In this document: one piece after another, positions 5,963-11,163 of the stretch
Position numbering within the stretch: position 1 is the first letter of the stretch
Layout: each line of letters opens with the position of its first letter
Assembly (NCBI GenBank): GCA_002501695.1
Contig: DANZ01000156.1
Span: forward strand, 1 to 11,163
Source of the DNA: Methanolobus sp. UBA474
GTDB lineage: Archaea; Halobacteriota; Methanosarcinia; Methanosarcinales; Methanosarcinaceae
Reading direction: 5' to 3'
DNA length: 11,163 nt
Position numbers and translations under genes: made by a program
Notes under the pieces: generated by a model
Told to the model about the DNA's origin: nothing
The model's database searches: none
Seen by the model: the letters and a program-made list of their open reading frames with translations, nothing else

Positions 5963-7417
5963 ATGAGCAGCAGTAAACTTGAAAATATTTTAAGGGAGAG
6001 GGGCCCCATACAGAAGATCGGGGTCATAGGTATGGGATATGTAGGCATTCCTGCAGCGGCATTATTTGCCGATTCGGAAAAGTTCGGTCATGTCCTGGGA
6101 TTCCAGAGAGCTTCCTCTTCATCAGGCTATAAGGTTGATATGCTAAACCGCGGAGAATGCCCGCTTAAAGGAGATGAGCCGGGGCTTGAGGAGCTTCTGG
6201 CAAAGGTCGTCAGGGCAGGCAGATTCGAGTGCACATCGGATTTCTCGAGGATAGCAGAACTGGATGCTGTAACGCTTGCGATCCAGACGCCTTTCGCAGA
6301 TTCAAAGGCTCTTGAGCCGGATTTTGGAGCTCTTAAGGATGGTATACGCAATGTGGGTAAATACCTGCGACCGGGCATGCTTGTGGTGCTTGAGTCCACT
6401 ATCACACCAGGGACCACTGATGGCATGGCCCGGGAGATACTGGAAGAGGAGTCCGGCCTTGTAGCAGGCGAGGACTTCGCACTTGCCCATGCCCCGGAAA
6501 GGGTCATGGTCGGCAGGTTGCTGCGTAATATACAGGAACATGACCGCATTGTGGGCGGTATCGACGGCCCCAGCACACAGAGAGCTGTCGAGCTGTACGC
6601 TCCTGTCCTGACAAAGGGAAAGGTCATCCCGATGACAGCAACTGCGGCAGAGGTCACAAAGACCGCAGAGAACACTTTCAGGGACCTGCAGATCGCAGCC
6701 GCAAACCAGCTTGCGCTCTACTGCGAGGCCATGGGCATCAACTTCTATGATGTCAGGGCTGGAATTGACAGTCTCAAGGGCGAGGGAATAACAAGAGCCA
6801 TACTCTATCCCGGCGCCGGTGTTGGCGGGCACTGCCTGACCAAGGATACATATCATCTTGAACGAGGCGTGAAGCTTGGCCAGGAGCCGCTGGACTATCC
6901 TGCAGATGCCGAGTCCATCTATGTGCTTGCAAGGCGCGTGAACGACTTTATGCCTGTCCACATGTATAACCTTACGGAGGCAGCCCTGCGGAGGGTGAAC
7001 GGACAGGTAAAAGGCTCAAAGATAGCCATGCTCGGGTGGGCTTTCATCAACGATTCAGATGATGCGCGTAATCCGCCGTCCGAGCCTTACAGGGATATGG
7101 CCCTGAATGCAGGGGCACAGGTAATGGTACATGACCCTCACGTACTTCAGTATCCCGGCGTGGACATCTACAGGGACATAACAGAGGTCGTAAATGGAGC
7201 CGATGCTGTTGTGATACTTACCGGCCATAAGGAATATTCCGGACTTGACCCCGAAAGGCTAAAAACACTGACAGGCAAGAGCAACCCGGTAATAATAGAC
7301 GGCAGAAACATTATCAACCCTGATAGGTTCATTAATGCCGGGTTTGTCTACAAGGGTATTGGCCGTGGCGACAAGAACCGGCACGCTGTCAAAAAGGCAG
7401 CCAAACTAAGCACCTAA
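5963..7417 (+). CDS. UDP-N-acetyl-hexosamine 6-dehydrogenase, WbpA/WecC-like
   Basis: This 484-residue protein belongs to the UDP-glucose/GDP-mannose dehydrogenase family and has all three family domains. The N-terminal Rossmann glycine motif is GVIGMGYVG (20-28). ESTITPGTT (144-152) and HAPERVMVG (176-184) follow. The central domain has AEVTKTAENTFRDLQIA (229-245) with Lys233 and Asn237. The catalytic Cys291 lies in PGAGVGGHCLTKDTY (283-297). The C-terminal domain has LGWAF.NDSDDAR and ends in a basic tail. Such enzymes oxidise C6 of a UDP-sugar in two NAD(P)-dependent steps. UDP-GlcNAc is the likely substrate because the other operon genes would act on UDP-GlcNAc-uronate; a UDP-ManNAc dehydrogenase (WecC) is the alternative. 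After strand 2, GFQRASSSSGYK (46-57) lacks the usual acidic residue and is rich in Arg and Ser, hinting at NADP use. The stop codon lies in the loop of a terminator and overlaps the VanZ gene stop. Confidence 0.88.
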   Translation: MSSSKLENILRERGPIQKIGVIGMGYVGIPAAALFADSEKFGHVLGFQRASSSSGYKVDMLNRGECPLKGDEPGLEELLAKVVRAGRFECTSDFSRIAELDAVTLAIQTPFADSKALEPDFGALKDGIRNVGKYLRPGMLVVLESTITPGTTDGMAREILEEESGLVAGEDFALAHAPERVMVGRLLRNIQEHDRIVGGIDGPSTQRAVELYAPVLTKGKVIPMTATAAEVTKTAENTFRDLQIAAANQLALYCEAMGINFYDVRAGIDSLKGEGITRAILYPGAGVGGHCLTKDTYHLERGVKLGQEPLDYPADAESIYVLARRVNDFMPVHMYNLTEAALRRVNGQVKGSKIAMLGWAFINDSDDARNPPSEPYRDMALNAGAQVMVHDPHVLQYPGVDIYRDITEVVNGADAVVILTGHKEYSGLDPERLKTLTGKSNPVIIDGRNIINPDRFINAGFVYKGIGRGDKNRHAVKKAAKLST

Positions 7418-7441
7418 TCCCGGTGCTTTCTCTTTTTTCTC
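7391..7441. terminator. Bidirectional terminator over the convergent stop codons
   Basis: A perfect 7-bp stem AAGCACC (7408-7414) / GGTGCTT (7422-7428) has the loop TAATCCC, whose TAA is the stop of the plus-strand dehydrogenase. On the plus strand the stem is followed by a pyrimidine tract with six T at 7433-7438. On the minus strand a run of five T (complement of 7391-7395) lies about 12 nt beyond the stem. Both arms lie within coding sequence, the left arm in the dehydrogenase and the right arm in the VanZ gene. Confidence 0.6.
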
Positions 7442-8010
7442 TCCTGCAAGCCCCAGAGCACAAGGGCCAGGAATATTATCTGGGCCAGAAAAAGGCCAAT
7501 TCCGTTAGCGAACAGGTCCTGGATATTGCCTGTGCGTCCCGGCACGTAGGTCTGGTGGATCTCATCGCTTATCCCATAGAGAATACCGACAAAAAAGGCA
7601 AATGGAGCCGCATATTTTGTCATTATCGGGTTATCCGAGTGCCGGAAGGTCATGTGCAGAAAAACACCCAGACCGAAGTATAGGAACATGTGGGCAACTT
7701 TATCCAGATGGGCATAGGCATACTTCAAGAGGTCAGTAACAAAATAGATACCGGCATTCTCAAGTAGATCTCTGATAGCGTACAGTATGGGTATCTTGAA
7801 TATATTCGTGGGTATCTGGATATCGGACCTTGATGACAGATAGAATATCATTAAAGCATATGCAATTGTCAGTGACAGGAAGATATACTTCTTGGTATGC
7901 CTGCGGTCAAAGCTCAATACCCTGTTAACTGTATTGAGAACGCCCCTTACAATGAAGAGCACCCAGAGCACTACCTGAGCAATAAGTTTGTTCAGTAATA
8001 GATTTGGCAT
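7414..8010 (-). CDS. VanZ-like membrane protein
   Basis: This is a 198-residue integral membrane protein with segments near residues 8-25, 42-59, 106-122, 134-147 and 170-188, and a basic C-terminus (RKKRKHRD). The VanZ-family pattern is clear. HLDKVAHMFLYFGLG (101-115) has Asp103, Lys104 and His107. ISDEIHQTYVPGRTGNIQD (147-165) has Asp149, Glu150, His152, Gln153, Pro157 and Arg159, followed by FAN with Asn169. VanZ itself confers low-level teicoplanin resistance, but VanZ-like proteins are widespread and often lie near cell-envelope polysaccharide genes; their biochemical role is unknown. An archaeon lacks the glycopeptide target, so a surface-glycan role is more likely (inference). It lies 48 nt downstream of the epimerase gene and may be cotranscribed. 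ATG 8010 was taken as start; the ribosome site is poor. Its stop overlaps the convergent dehydrogenase stop. Confidence 0.8.
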   Translation of the reverse strand: MPNLLLNKLIAQVVLWVLFIVRGVLNTVNRVLSFDRRHTKKYIFLSLTIAYALMIFYLSSRSDIQIPTNIFKIPILYAIRDLLENAGIYFVTDLLKYAYAHLDKVAHMFLYFGLGVFLHMTFRHSDNPIMTKYAAPFAFFVGILYGISDEIHQTYVPGRTGNIQDLFANGIGLFLAQIIFLALVLWGLQERKKRKHRD

Positions 8011-8036
8011 AGGATATCGTATAGAATAGACTCAAC

Positions 8037-8046
8037 ATTAAAATAA
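8037..8046 (-). promoter_or_regulatory. Weak TATA-like element before the VanZ gene
   Basis: Read on the minus strand this is TTATTTTAAT, centred about 31 nt before the VanZ ATG. It could give an almost leaderless transcript independent of the epimerase gene. It rests on A/T composition and spacing only. Confidence 0.2.
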
Positions 8047-8058
8047 CTATCCGGTCTT

Positions 8059-8973
8059 TCATCCCATCCTTTGAGCATCTATAAGTTCCAGTAACCCTTT
8101 CTTCAGATCTACTTTGGGAGCGTATCCTGCCTTTTCTGCCTTGGATATATCCGAGTAGCTGTCCCTGATATCCCCCTGTAGCGGGTCTCTGTATTCAATG
8201 CCCACTTCTGAACCAAAGGCTTCGAGCACCATGTTGGCAAGTTCATCTATTCTTGTCCTTCTGCCTGTACCCACGTTGAAAACCTCACCATCTGCCCCTT
8301 TTTTTTTCATGAGTATGGATATCATATCGACAACGTCGTGAACAGAGACAAAGTCCCTTGTCTGAGAGCCATCGCCAAAGATGATAGGTGGCAGGCCCTC
8401 GCTTACCCGGCTGATGAACTTGGAGATAACGCCTGAGTAAGGATTAGAAGGGTCCTGCCGCGGACTGTAGATATTAAAAGGGCGTATGCACACGGTCGGC
8501 AGGCCATAGGCCTTCTGGTACATGGTGCAGTACTTCTCTGCGCACAATTTACTTGCCCCGTACGGAGACATGGGATTCTGCGGATGCTCTTCATCTATCG
8601 GGAGATACTGAGGATTACCGTACACAGCAGCTGAACTGACGCAGATGAACTTCCTGATCTCTCCCCGACGGGCACCTTCAAGCAGGTTAAGAGTGCCGAA
8701 TATGTTGTTCTGTGCGTCTAAGACCGGCTCCTGCATTGACCTCACGACACTTATCTGGGCGGCTGTGTGTATCACCACATCGTGATCAGCTGCAAGGTCC
8801 CGGGCCATAGGAGAGAGGATATCCTCTTCTACAACATGTACACCTTCCGGAGCAGTATATTTGCTGCCAGAGGACATATTATCAAGCACTGTAACATGTG
8901 AGCATGCATGCAGACTATCGACAAGATAACTTCCGATCTGTCCCAGACCGCCTGTGATAAGTATTTTTGTCAT
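8059..8973 (-). CDS. NAD-dependent NDP-sugar epimerase/dehydratase (GalE/WbpP-like extended SDR)
   Basis: This 304-residue extended short-chain dehydrogenase has the glycine motif GGLGQIG (8-14). Asp31 at the end of strand 2 (VLDNMSSG) indicates NAD. HTAAQISV (69-76) and the catalytic set Ser113/Ser114, Tyr138 and Lys142 (SSAAVYG, SPYGASK) follow. RPFNIYSPRQ (163-172), GDGSQTRDFVSVHDVV and FNVGTGRRTRIDEL are typical of UDP-glucose or UDP-GlcNAc(A) 4-epimerases. The family is certain. The substrate (UDP-Glc/Gal, UDP-GlcNAc/GalNAc or a uronate) cannot be told by eye. It is transcribed away from the sugar operon and upstream of the VanZ gene, so it probably supplies a second NDP-sugar for the surface glycan. 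A TATA element 20-28 bp before the ATG, with no Shine-Dalgarno sequence, suggests a leaderless message. Confidence 0.87.
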   Translation of the reverse strand: MTKILITGGLGQIGSYLVDSLHACSHVTVLDNMSSGSKYTAPEGVHVVEEDILSPMARDLAADHDVVIHTAAQISVVRSMQEPVLDAQNNIFGTLNLLEGARRGEIRKFICVSSAAVYGNPQYLPIDEEHPQNPMSPYGASKLCAEKYCTMYQKAYGLPTVCIRPFNIYSPRQDPSNPYSGVISKFISRVSEGLPPIIFGDGSQTRDFVSVHDVVDMISILMKKKGADGEVFNVGTGRRTRIDELANMVLEAFGSEVGIEYRDPLQGDIRDSYSDISKAEKAGYAPKVDLKKGLLELIDAQRMG

Positions 8974-8992
8974 ATAGGGTAATACGGGAAGG

Positions 8993-9001
8993 ATTATAAA
9001 A
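8993..9001 (-). promoter_or_regulatory. TATA box of the epimerase gene (leaderless transcript likely)
   Basis: On the minus strand ATTTTATAAT is centred about 24-25 nt before the epimerase ATG. Since archaeal initiation falls about that distance from the TATA centre, transcription would start at or next to the ATG. No Shine-Dalgarno sequence is seen between them, in agreement with a leaderless mRNA. Confidence 0.5.
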
Positions 9002-9126
9002 TATTATTGTAAAGGTGTAATTTTATCCTGTGCATTAAAAAGAAATGTAAAGTCCGAAGGATTTTCGAAAAACCTGGGACTAACAGGAAGATCAACAATG
9101 GAAACCTGGAAAAAGACCGCGCCATC

Positions 9127-9360
9127 TTAGCTGGCTAATACTTCCAGCCTCTCCCTGCCTACTGTTTCCCCCGAGCCTGCGGACACCATACAGTGAAGAG
9201 TACAATACATCTTCTCACGCACAAATTCTTCATAAACATATATCGGACTACCACATGTTGCACATTTTGTTTCCACTAATTTCACATCGACCACCATTGA
9301 ATTCTCTCTGCACAGCCCTTCTTGAAGCTGTGTACCACCATTGAATAGACAATAACCCAT
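9127..9360 (-). CDS. Small four-cysteine (zinc-ribbon-like) hypothetical protein
   Basis: The 77-residue protein has a CxxC (Cys33, Cys36; TKCATCGSP) and, 16 residues later, a CxxxC (Cys53, Cys57; YCTLHCM). This suits binding one zinc ion or a small Fe-S centre. There is no membrane segment. I do not recognise a named family. The CATCG...YC spacing resembles small zinc-ribbon proteins that act as nucleic-acid or protein adaptors. A good TATA box (CTTTATATAG on the minus strand) lies about 40 bp before ATG 9360, leaving a leader of about 15 nt with AGGTTGAATAGGAC; this supports transcription and this start. An internal ATG at residue 22 would give a 56-residue protein that keeps all four CxxC/CxxxC cysteines. 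A run of five T follows the stop on the minus strand (complement of 9110-9114) and may end the transcript. Confidence 0.6.
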   Translation of the reverse strand: MGYCLFNGGTQLQEGLCRENSMVVDVKLVETKCATCGSPIYVYEEFVREKMYCTLHCMVSAGSGETVGRERLEVLAS

Positions 9361-9395
9361 TAGTCCTATTCAACCTGAAGTATGCTAATACCTTC

Positions 9396-9405
9396 TATAT
9401 AAAGA
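9396..9405 (-). promoter_or_regulatory. TATA box of the four-cysteine protein gene
   Basis: On the minus strand this region reads CTTTATATAG, a near-consensus archaeal TATA box about 40 bp before ATG 9360. The predicted start near 9375 leaves a short leader containing AGGTTGAATAGGAC. Confidence 0.45.
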
Positions 9406-9424
9406 TATGCACATTGTAATAATG

Positions 9425-9439
9425 TCATCATTATGATGA
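9425..9439. repeat. Dyad TCATCAT-T-ATGATGA between divergent promoters
   Basis: A perfect 7-bp inverted repeat with a one-base centre lies between the start of the minus-strand small cysteine protein gene and the start of the plus-strand GlcNAc-1-P transferase-like gene. It is about 20 bp upstream of the minus-strand TATA box and 50 bp upstream of the plus-strand one. This compact symmetric form is typical of a dimeric regulator site, but no binding protein can be named. Confidence 0.35.
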
Positions 9440-9486
9440 TTGTAAACTGTTCCGGTAGCAGGAAAGTGCAGCAGAGCAGCATAAAA

Positions 9487-9496
9487 CCTATATATG
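9487..9496 (+). promoter_or_regulatory. Candidate TATA element for the GlcNAc-1-P transferase-like gene
   Basis: CCTATATATG follows an A-rich stretch and is centred about 77 bp before ATG 9569, predicting a leader of about 50 nt. A weaker ACTTTAATCT (9534-9543), centred about 30 bp before the ATG, could instead give a nearly leaderless transcript. Confidence 0.35.
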
Positions 9497-9568
9497 ATAC
9501 CTGTATAGGATAAGCGAATCAAATACCTTCACAACTTTAATCTATTCCTGAAAAATGAGTGTTGCATT

Positions 9569-10549
9569 ATGCTGGACGTAACTTTCCCTCCTTTGATCAT
9601 TGACATGGTTTTGGCCAGTACTCTTCTGATGCCTTTTGTAGCCACATATATATCGATGCCCTATTTCATTGCCAAGCTGACCGAGAAAGGCATCCTTGCA
9701 AGAGACCAGTACAAGCATAAGCTCACAATGATCCCTGAAAGAGGTGGCATAGCCATTCTGCTTGTGGCGATGGTATGCTTCTCTCTGAACACCCTATTCT
9801 TCAAATTCTCAACAACTAATTACGTTGCCCTTATAGTAATAGCGCTTTTTGGACTTTTCGGCATACTGGATGACATGATCGATATCGGCAGGGTAACAAA
9901 GCTGCTGCTGATGTACTATTGCTCCTACCCCTTGATACAGTACGCAACGATAAGTGCCTTTGAATTTCCTGCTATCGGCAATTTCGATACGGCTATCCTT
10001 TACCTGCAGTTCGTGGTACCCACATTTGTCCTGGTATCATCCAATCTGGTCAACATGCATTCCGGTTTCAATGGCCTGTCTTCCGGCCTCTCGACCATAG
10101 TTCTGCTCTCACTGATAACAAGATCCGTACTCATCGGGAATATTGAGAACATATTTGCAATTGTGTGCATAACAGGTGCTACAATGGCTTATTTGTTCTA
10201 TGATAAATACCCCTCCAGAATATTCTGGGGCAATATAGGGTCTCTTACCATCGGTGCTGCCATCGGTACACTCATAGTCATACAGGGTTTCGTGATCAGT
10301 GGCTTCATAATGCTAATACCGCATACAATAAATTTCCTCATGTATGTGTACTGGAGGGTCATGAAGTTCCCGGTGGCTAAGTTTGGCAAGGACCGTGGAG
10401 ATGGTATACTGGAGGTACCAAACCCGCTCACACTCAAGTGGGTATTACCCTACTACTATGATGTCACTGAGAAACAGGCTACCTATGCAATGTATGCTCT
10501 GACAGGCTTCTTCTGCCTTATAGGAATTATGCTGCCGGGAAGGGCCTAG
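9569..10549 (+). CDS. Polyprenyl/dolichyl-phosphate GlcNAc-1-phosphate transferase-like protein (GT4, GPT/AglH-like)
   Basis: This is a 326-residue polytopic membrane protein of about ten segments in the MraY/WecA/GPT superfamily. The order of motifs fits: RGG at 58-60, DDMID (101-105, Mg-binding Asp101/102) at the end of a membrane segment, NLVNMHSGFNGL (159-170; Asn162 and Asn168), and PSRIFWGNIGSL (215-226). PHTINFL (251-257) resembles the eukaryotic GPT loop more than the bacterial MraY HIHHH. Family members move a sugar-1-phosphate from a UDP-sugar to a lipid phosphate and so start N-glycan or exopolysaccharide assembly at the cytoplasmic face. In archaea the acceptor is dolichyl phosphate. 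The usual Asp of the GDxGS-type motif is Asn222 here, so activity should not be taken for granted. ATG 9569 is used as start; no strong ribosome site is visible. A terminator overlaps the stop. Confidence 0.8.
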   Translation: MLDVTFPPLIIDMVLASTLLMPFVATYISMPYFIAKLTEKGILARDQYKHKLTMIPERGGIAILLVAMVCFSLNTLFFKFSTTNYVALIVIALFGLFGILDDMIDIGRVTKLLLMYYCSYPLIQYATISAFEFPAIGNFDTAILYLQFVVPTFVLVSSNLVNMHSGFNGLSSGLSTIVLLSLITRSVLIGNIENIFAIVCITGATMAYLFYDKYPSRIFWGNIGSLTIGAAIGTLIVIQGFVISGFIMLIPHTINFLMYVYWRVMKFPVAKFGKDRGDGILEVPNPLTLKWVLPYYYDVTEKQATYAMYALTGFFCLIGIMLPGRA

Positions 10550-10567
10550 ATCCTTCCGTTCGATTTT
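10538..10567 (+). terminator. Terminator with stop codon in the loop, end of the GPT-like gene
   Basis: GGAAGG (10538-10543) pairs with CCTTCC (10552-10557). The 8-nt loop holds the TAG stop (10547-10549), and TTTT follows at 10564-10567. The stem is short, so the confidence is moderate. It repeats the layout seen at the end of the dehydrogenase gene. Confidence 0.4.
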
Positions 10568-10623
10568 ACTCCGCTATGCTGAGATCCACCGAGAATAACA
10601 TAATAGTATCCAGTGGAGACTGC

Positions 10624-10683
10624 CTTTCGGGACGGTAAAAACAGATCTTTACAGAAATAGTGAATGACCTTACTATCCGAAAG
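10624..10683. other. Three-helix inverted-repeat cluster
   Basis: The outer arms CTTTCGG (10624-10630) and CCGAAAG (10677-10683) enclose two hairpins, GTAAA/TTTAC (10635-10639, 10648-10652) and ATAGT/ACTAT (10657-10661, 10672-10676). The second abuts the outer stem. Together they could fold as a three-way junction on either strand. No known RNA family core is recognised, and each helix is short enough to arise by chance. Confidence 0.2.
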
Positions 10684-10685
10684 TC

Positions 10686-10716
10686 AAAAATGTCACCGGC
10701 CGCAAAGGCGGCCGGT
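10686..10716 (-). terminator. Intrinsic terminator hairpin of the PKD-repeat gene
   Basis: ACCGGCCGC (10695-10703) and GCGGCCGGT (10708-10716) form a perfect, nearly all-GC 9-bp stem with the 4-nt loop AAAG. Read on the minus strand the stem is followed after four bases by five T (complement of 10686-10690). That fits termination of the minus-strand PKD gene, which stops 65 bp upstream. No T run follows on the plus strand. Confidence 0.65.
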
Positions 10717-10746
10717 AGTAGTTCACATATGTTCAGTGTTCTTCCC

Positions 10747-10762
10747 CTGCTTAATTAAGCAG
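10747..10762. repeat. Perfect 16-bp palindrome CTGCTTAATTAAGCAG
   Basis: An uninterrupted 16-bp palindrome lies between the PKD gene stop and its terminator hairpin, in the 3' untranslated region. It could be a protein-binding site or an mRNA element. Lacking a loop, it would not form a good RNA hairpin on its own. Confidence 0.35.
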
Positions 10763-10780
10763 CAGCATTGAGACTATCAG

Positions 10781-11163
10781 TTAACGGTTCACCTGGACTT
10801 TAACTGTGTCAGTGGACTTCTGCCCGCTCGTATCAGTGACAGTTAAGGTCAGGGTGTAGGTTCCTGCGGCAGTGTACGCACGGGTTACATACATGCCCGA
10901 AGCATCGGTCTGTATACCATTTGAGGCGTCAAAGTCCCATGAATAGGTTTTGATGCCCTTGTCGTCTGTCGAACGATCCCCGCCGAAATAGACCGTCTTC
11001 CCAACTGTAGTAACACGATCATAACCTGCATTGGCGACTGGCGCTTTATCAGTGCTGGAAACCACTGGAGAATTCACGGTGACGATAAGGGTATCGGAGG
11101 ATTTCTTCCCGGATGTATCGGTCACAGTCAGGGTCACAGTGAACTTACCCGCAGTCTTGAACA
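10781..11163 (-). CDS. PKD-repeat surface protein, C-terminal end (partial)
   Basis: The reading frame stays open from the right edge of the window, so this is the last 126 residues of a larger protein whose N-terminus lies outside. It has the end of one PKD domain (AGKFTVTLTVTDTSGKKSSDT) and one complete PKD domain beginning APVANAGYDRVTTVG. The latter contains the core YSWDFD and ends YTLTLTVTDTSGQKSTDT, and the chain stops at VQVNR. PKD domains are beta-sandwich modules of extracellular proteins, common in methanosarcinal surface proteins. No C-terminal anchor or sorting signal is present, so any anchor or signal peptide must be nearer the N-terminus. It could be a structural adhesin or the tail of a secreted enzyme; what remains does not decide. 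A GC-rich terminator follows. Confidence 0.82.
   Translation of the reverse strand, partial: FKTAGKFTVTLTVTDTSGKKSSDTLIVTVNSPVVSSTDKAPVANAGYDRVTTVGKTVYFGGDRSTDDKGIKTYSWDFDASNGIQTDASGMYVTRAYTAAGTYTLTLTVTDTSGQKSTDTVKVQVNR

Noticed and set aside
10624..10683. Hammerhead-like ribozyme, because of the three-way junction form
   Set aside because: The CUGANGA core is absent from the junction on the plus strand and I could not find it on the minus strand.
1..11163. CRISPR array, insertion sequence, tRNA or integrase attachment site
   Set aside because: I saw no regularly spaced repeats, transposase, tRNA fold or flanking direct repeats.

Overview
The window looks like chromosomal DNA of a methanogenic euryarchaeon, most likely in the Methanosarcinales (a Methanolobus/Methanococcoides/Methanomethylovorans-like organism). 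The signs are A/T-rich archaeal TATA elements about 20-40 bp before several starts, GTGAT-type ribosome binding sites matching the archaeal 16S 3' end, a GPT/AglH-like polyprenyl-phosphate sugar-1-phosphate transferase, a DUF4332 protein and a surface PKD-repeat protein. The family-level placement is inference from gene content; no rRNA marker is present.

Layout: (1) 1-2082 (+), an MprF-like membrane protein with the end of a flippase domain, a multi-pass membrane region and a C-terminal DUF2156 aminoacyltransferase domain, probably 5'-incomplete; (2) 2290-2964 (+), a DUF4332 helix-hairpin-helix-type protein behind its own promoter; (3) 3215-7417 (+), a tight four-gene operon encoding a left-handed beta-helix N-acetyltransferase, a DegT aminotransferase, a Gfo/Idh oxidoreductase and a nucleotide-sugar 6-dehydrogenase; (4) 7414-8973 (-), a VanZ-like membrane protein and an extended-SDR NDP-sugar epimerase; (5) 9127-9360 (-), a small four-cysteine protein; (6) 9569-10549 (+), the polyprenyl-phosphate GlcNAc-1-phosphate transferase-like protein; (7) 10781-11163 (-), the C-terminal end of a PKD-repeat surface protein that runs off the window. 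No intergenic gap exceeds 300 bp. I see no tRNA, rRNA, CRISPR array or insertion sequence.

The genes make sense together as a cell-surface glycan locus. The operon carries all four activities of the bacterial WbpA-WbpB-WbpE-WbpD route from UDP-GlcNAc to UDP-2,3-diacetamido-2,3-dideoxyglucuronic acid, in reverse pathway order. The divergent epimerase could supply another NDP-sugar, and the GlcNAc-1-P transferase-like protein could start a lipid-linked glycan. The PKD protein is the sort of exported protein that such glycans may decorate, and the MprF-like protein would modify membrane lipid charge.

The main unusual signals are a bidirectional terminator hairpin lying over the overlapping stop codons of two convergent genes, an NADP-like Rossmann signature in the 6-dehydrogenase, an Asn in place of the usual Asp in the GDxGS-type motif of the sugar-phosphate transferase, and several dyads at promoters that could be operators or small RNAs.
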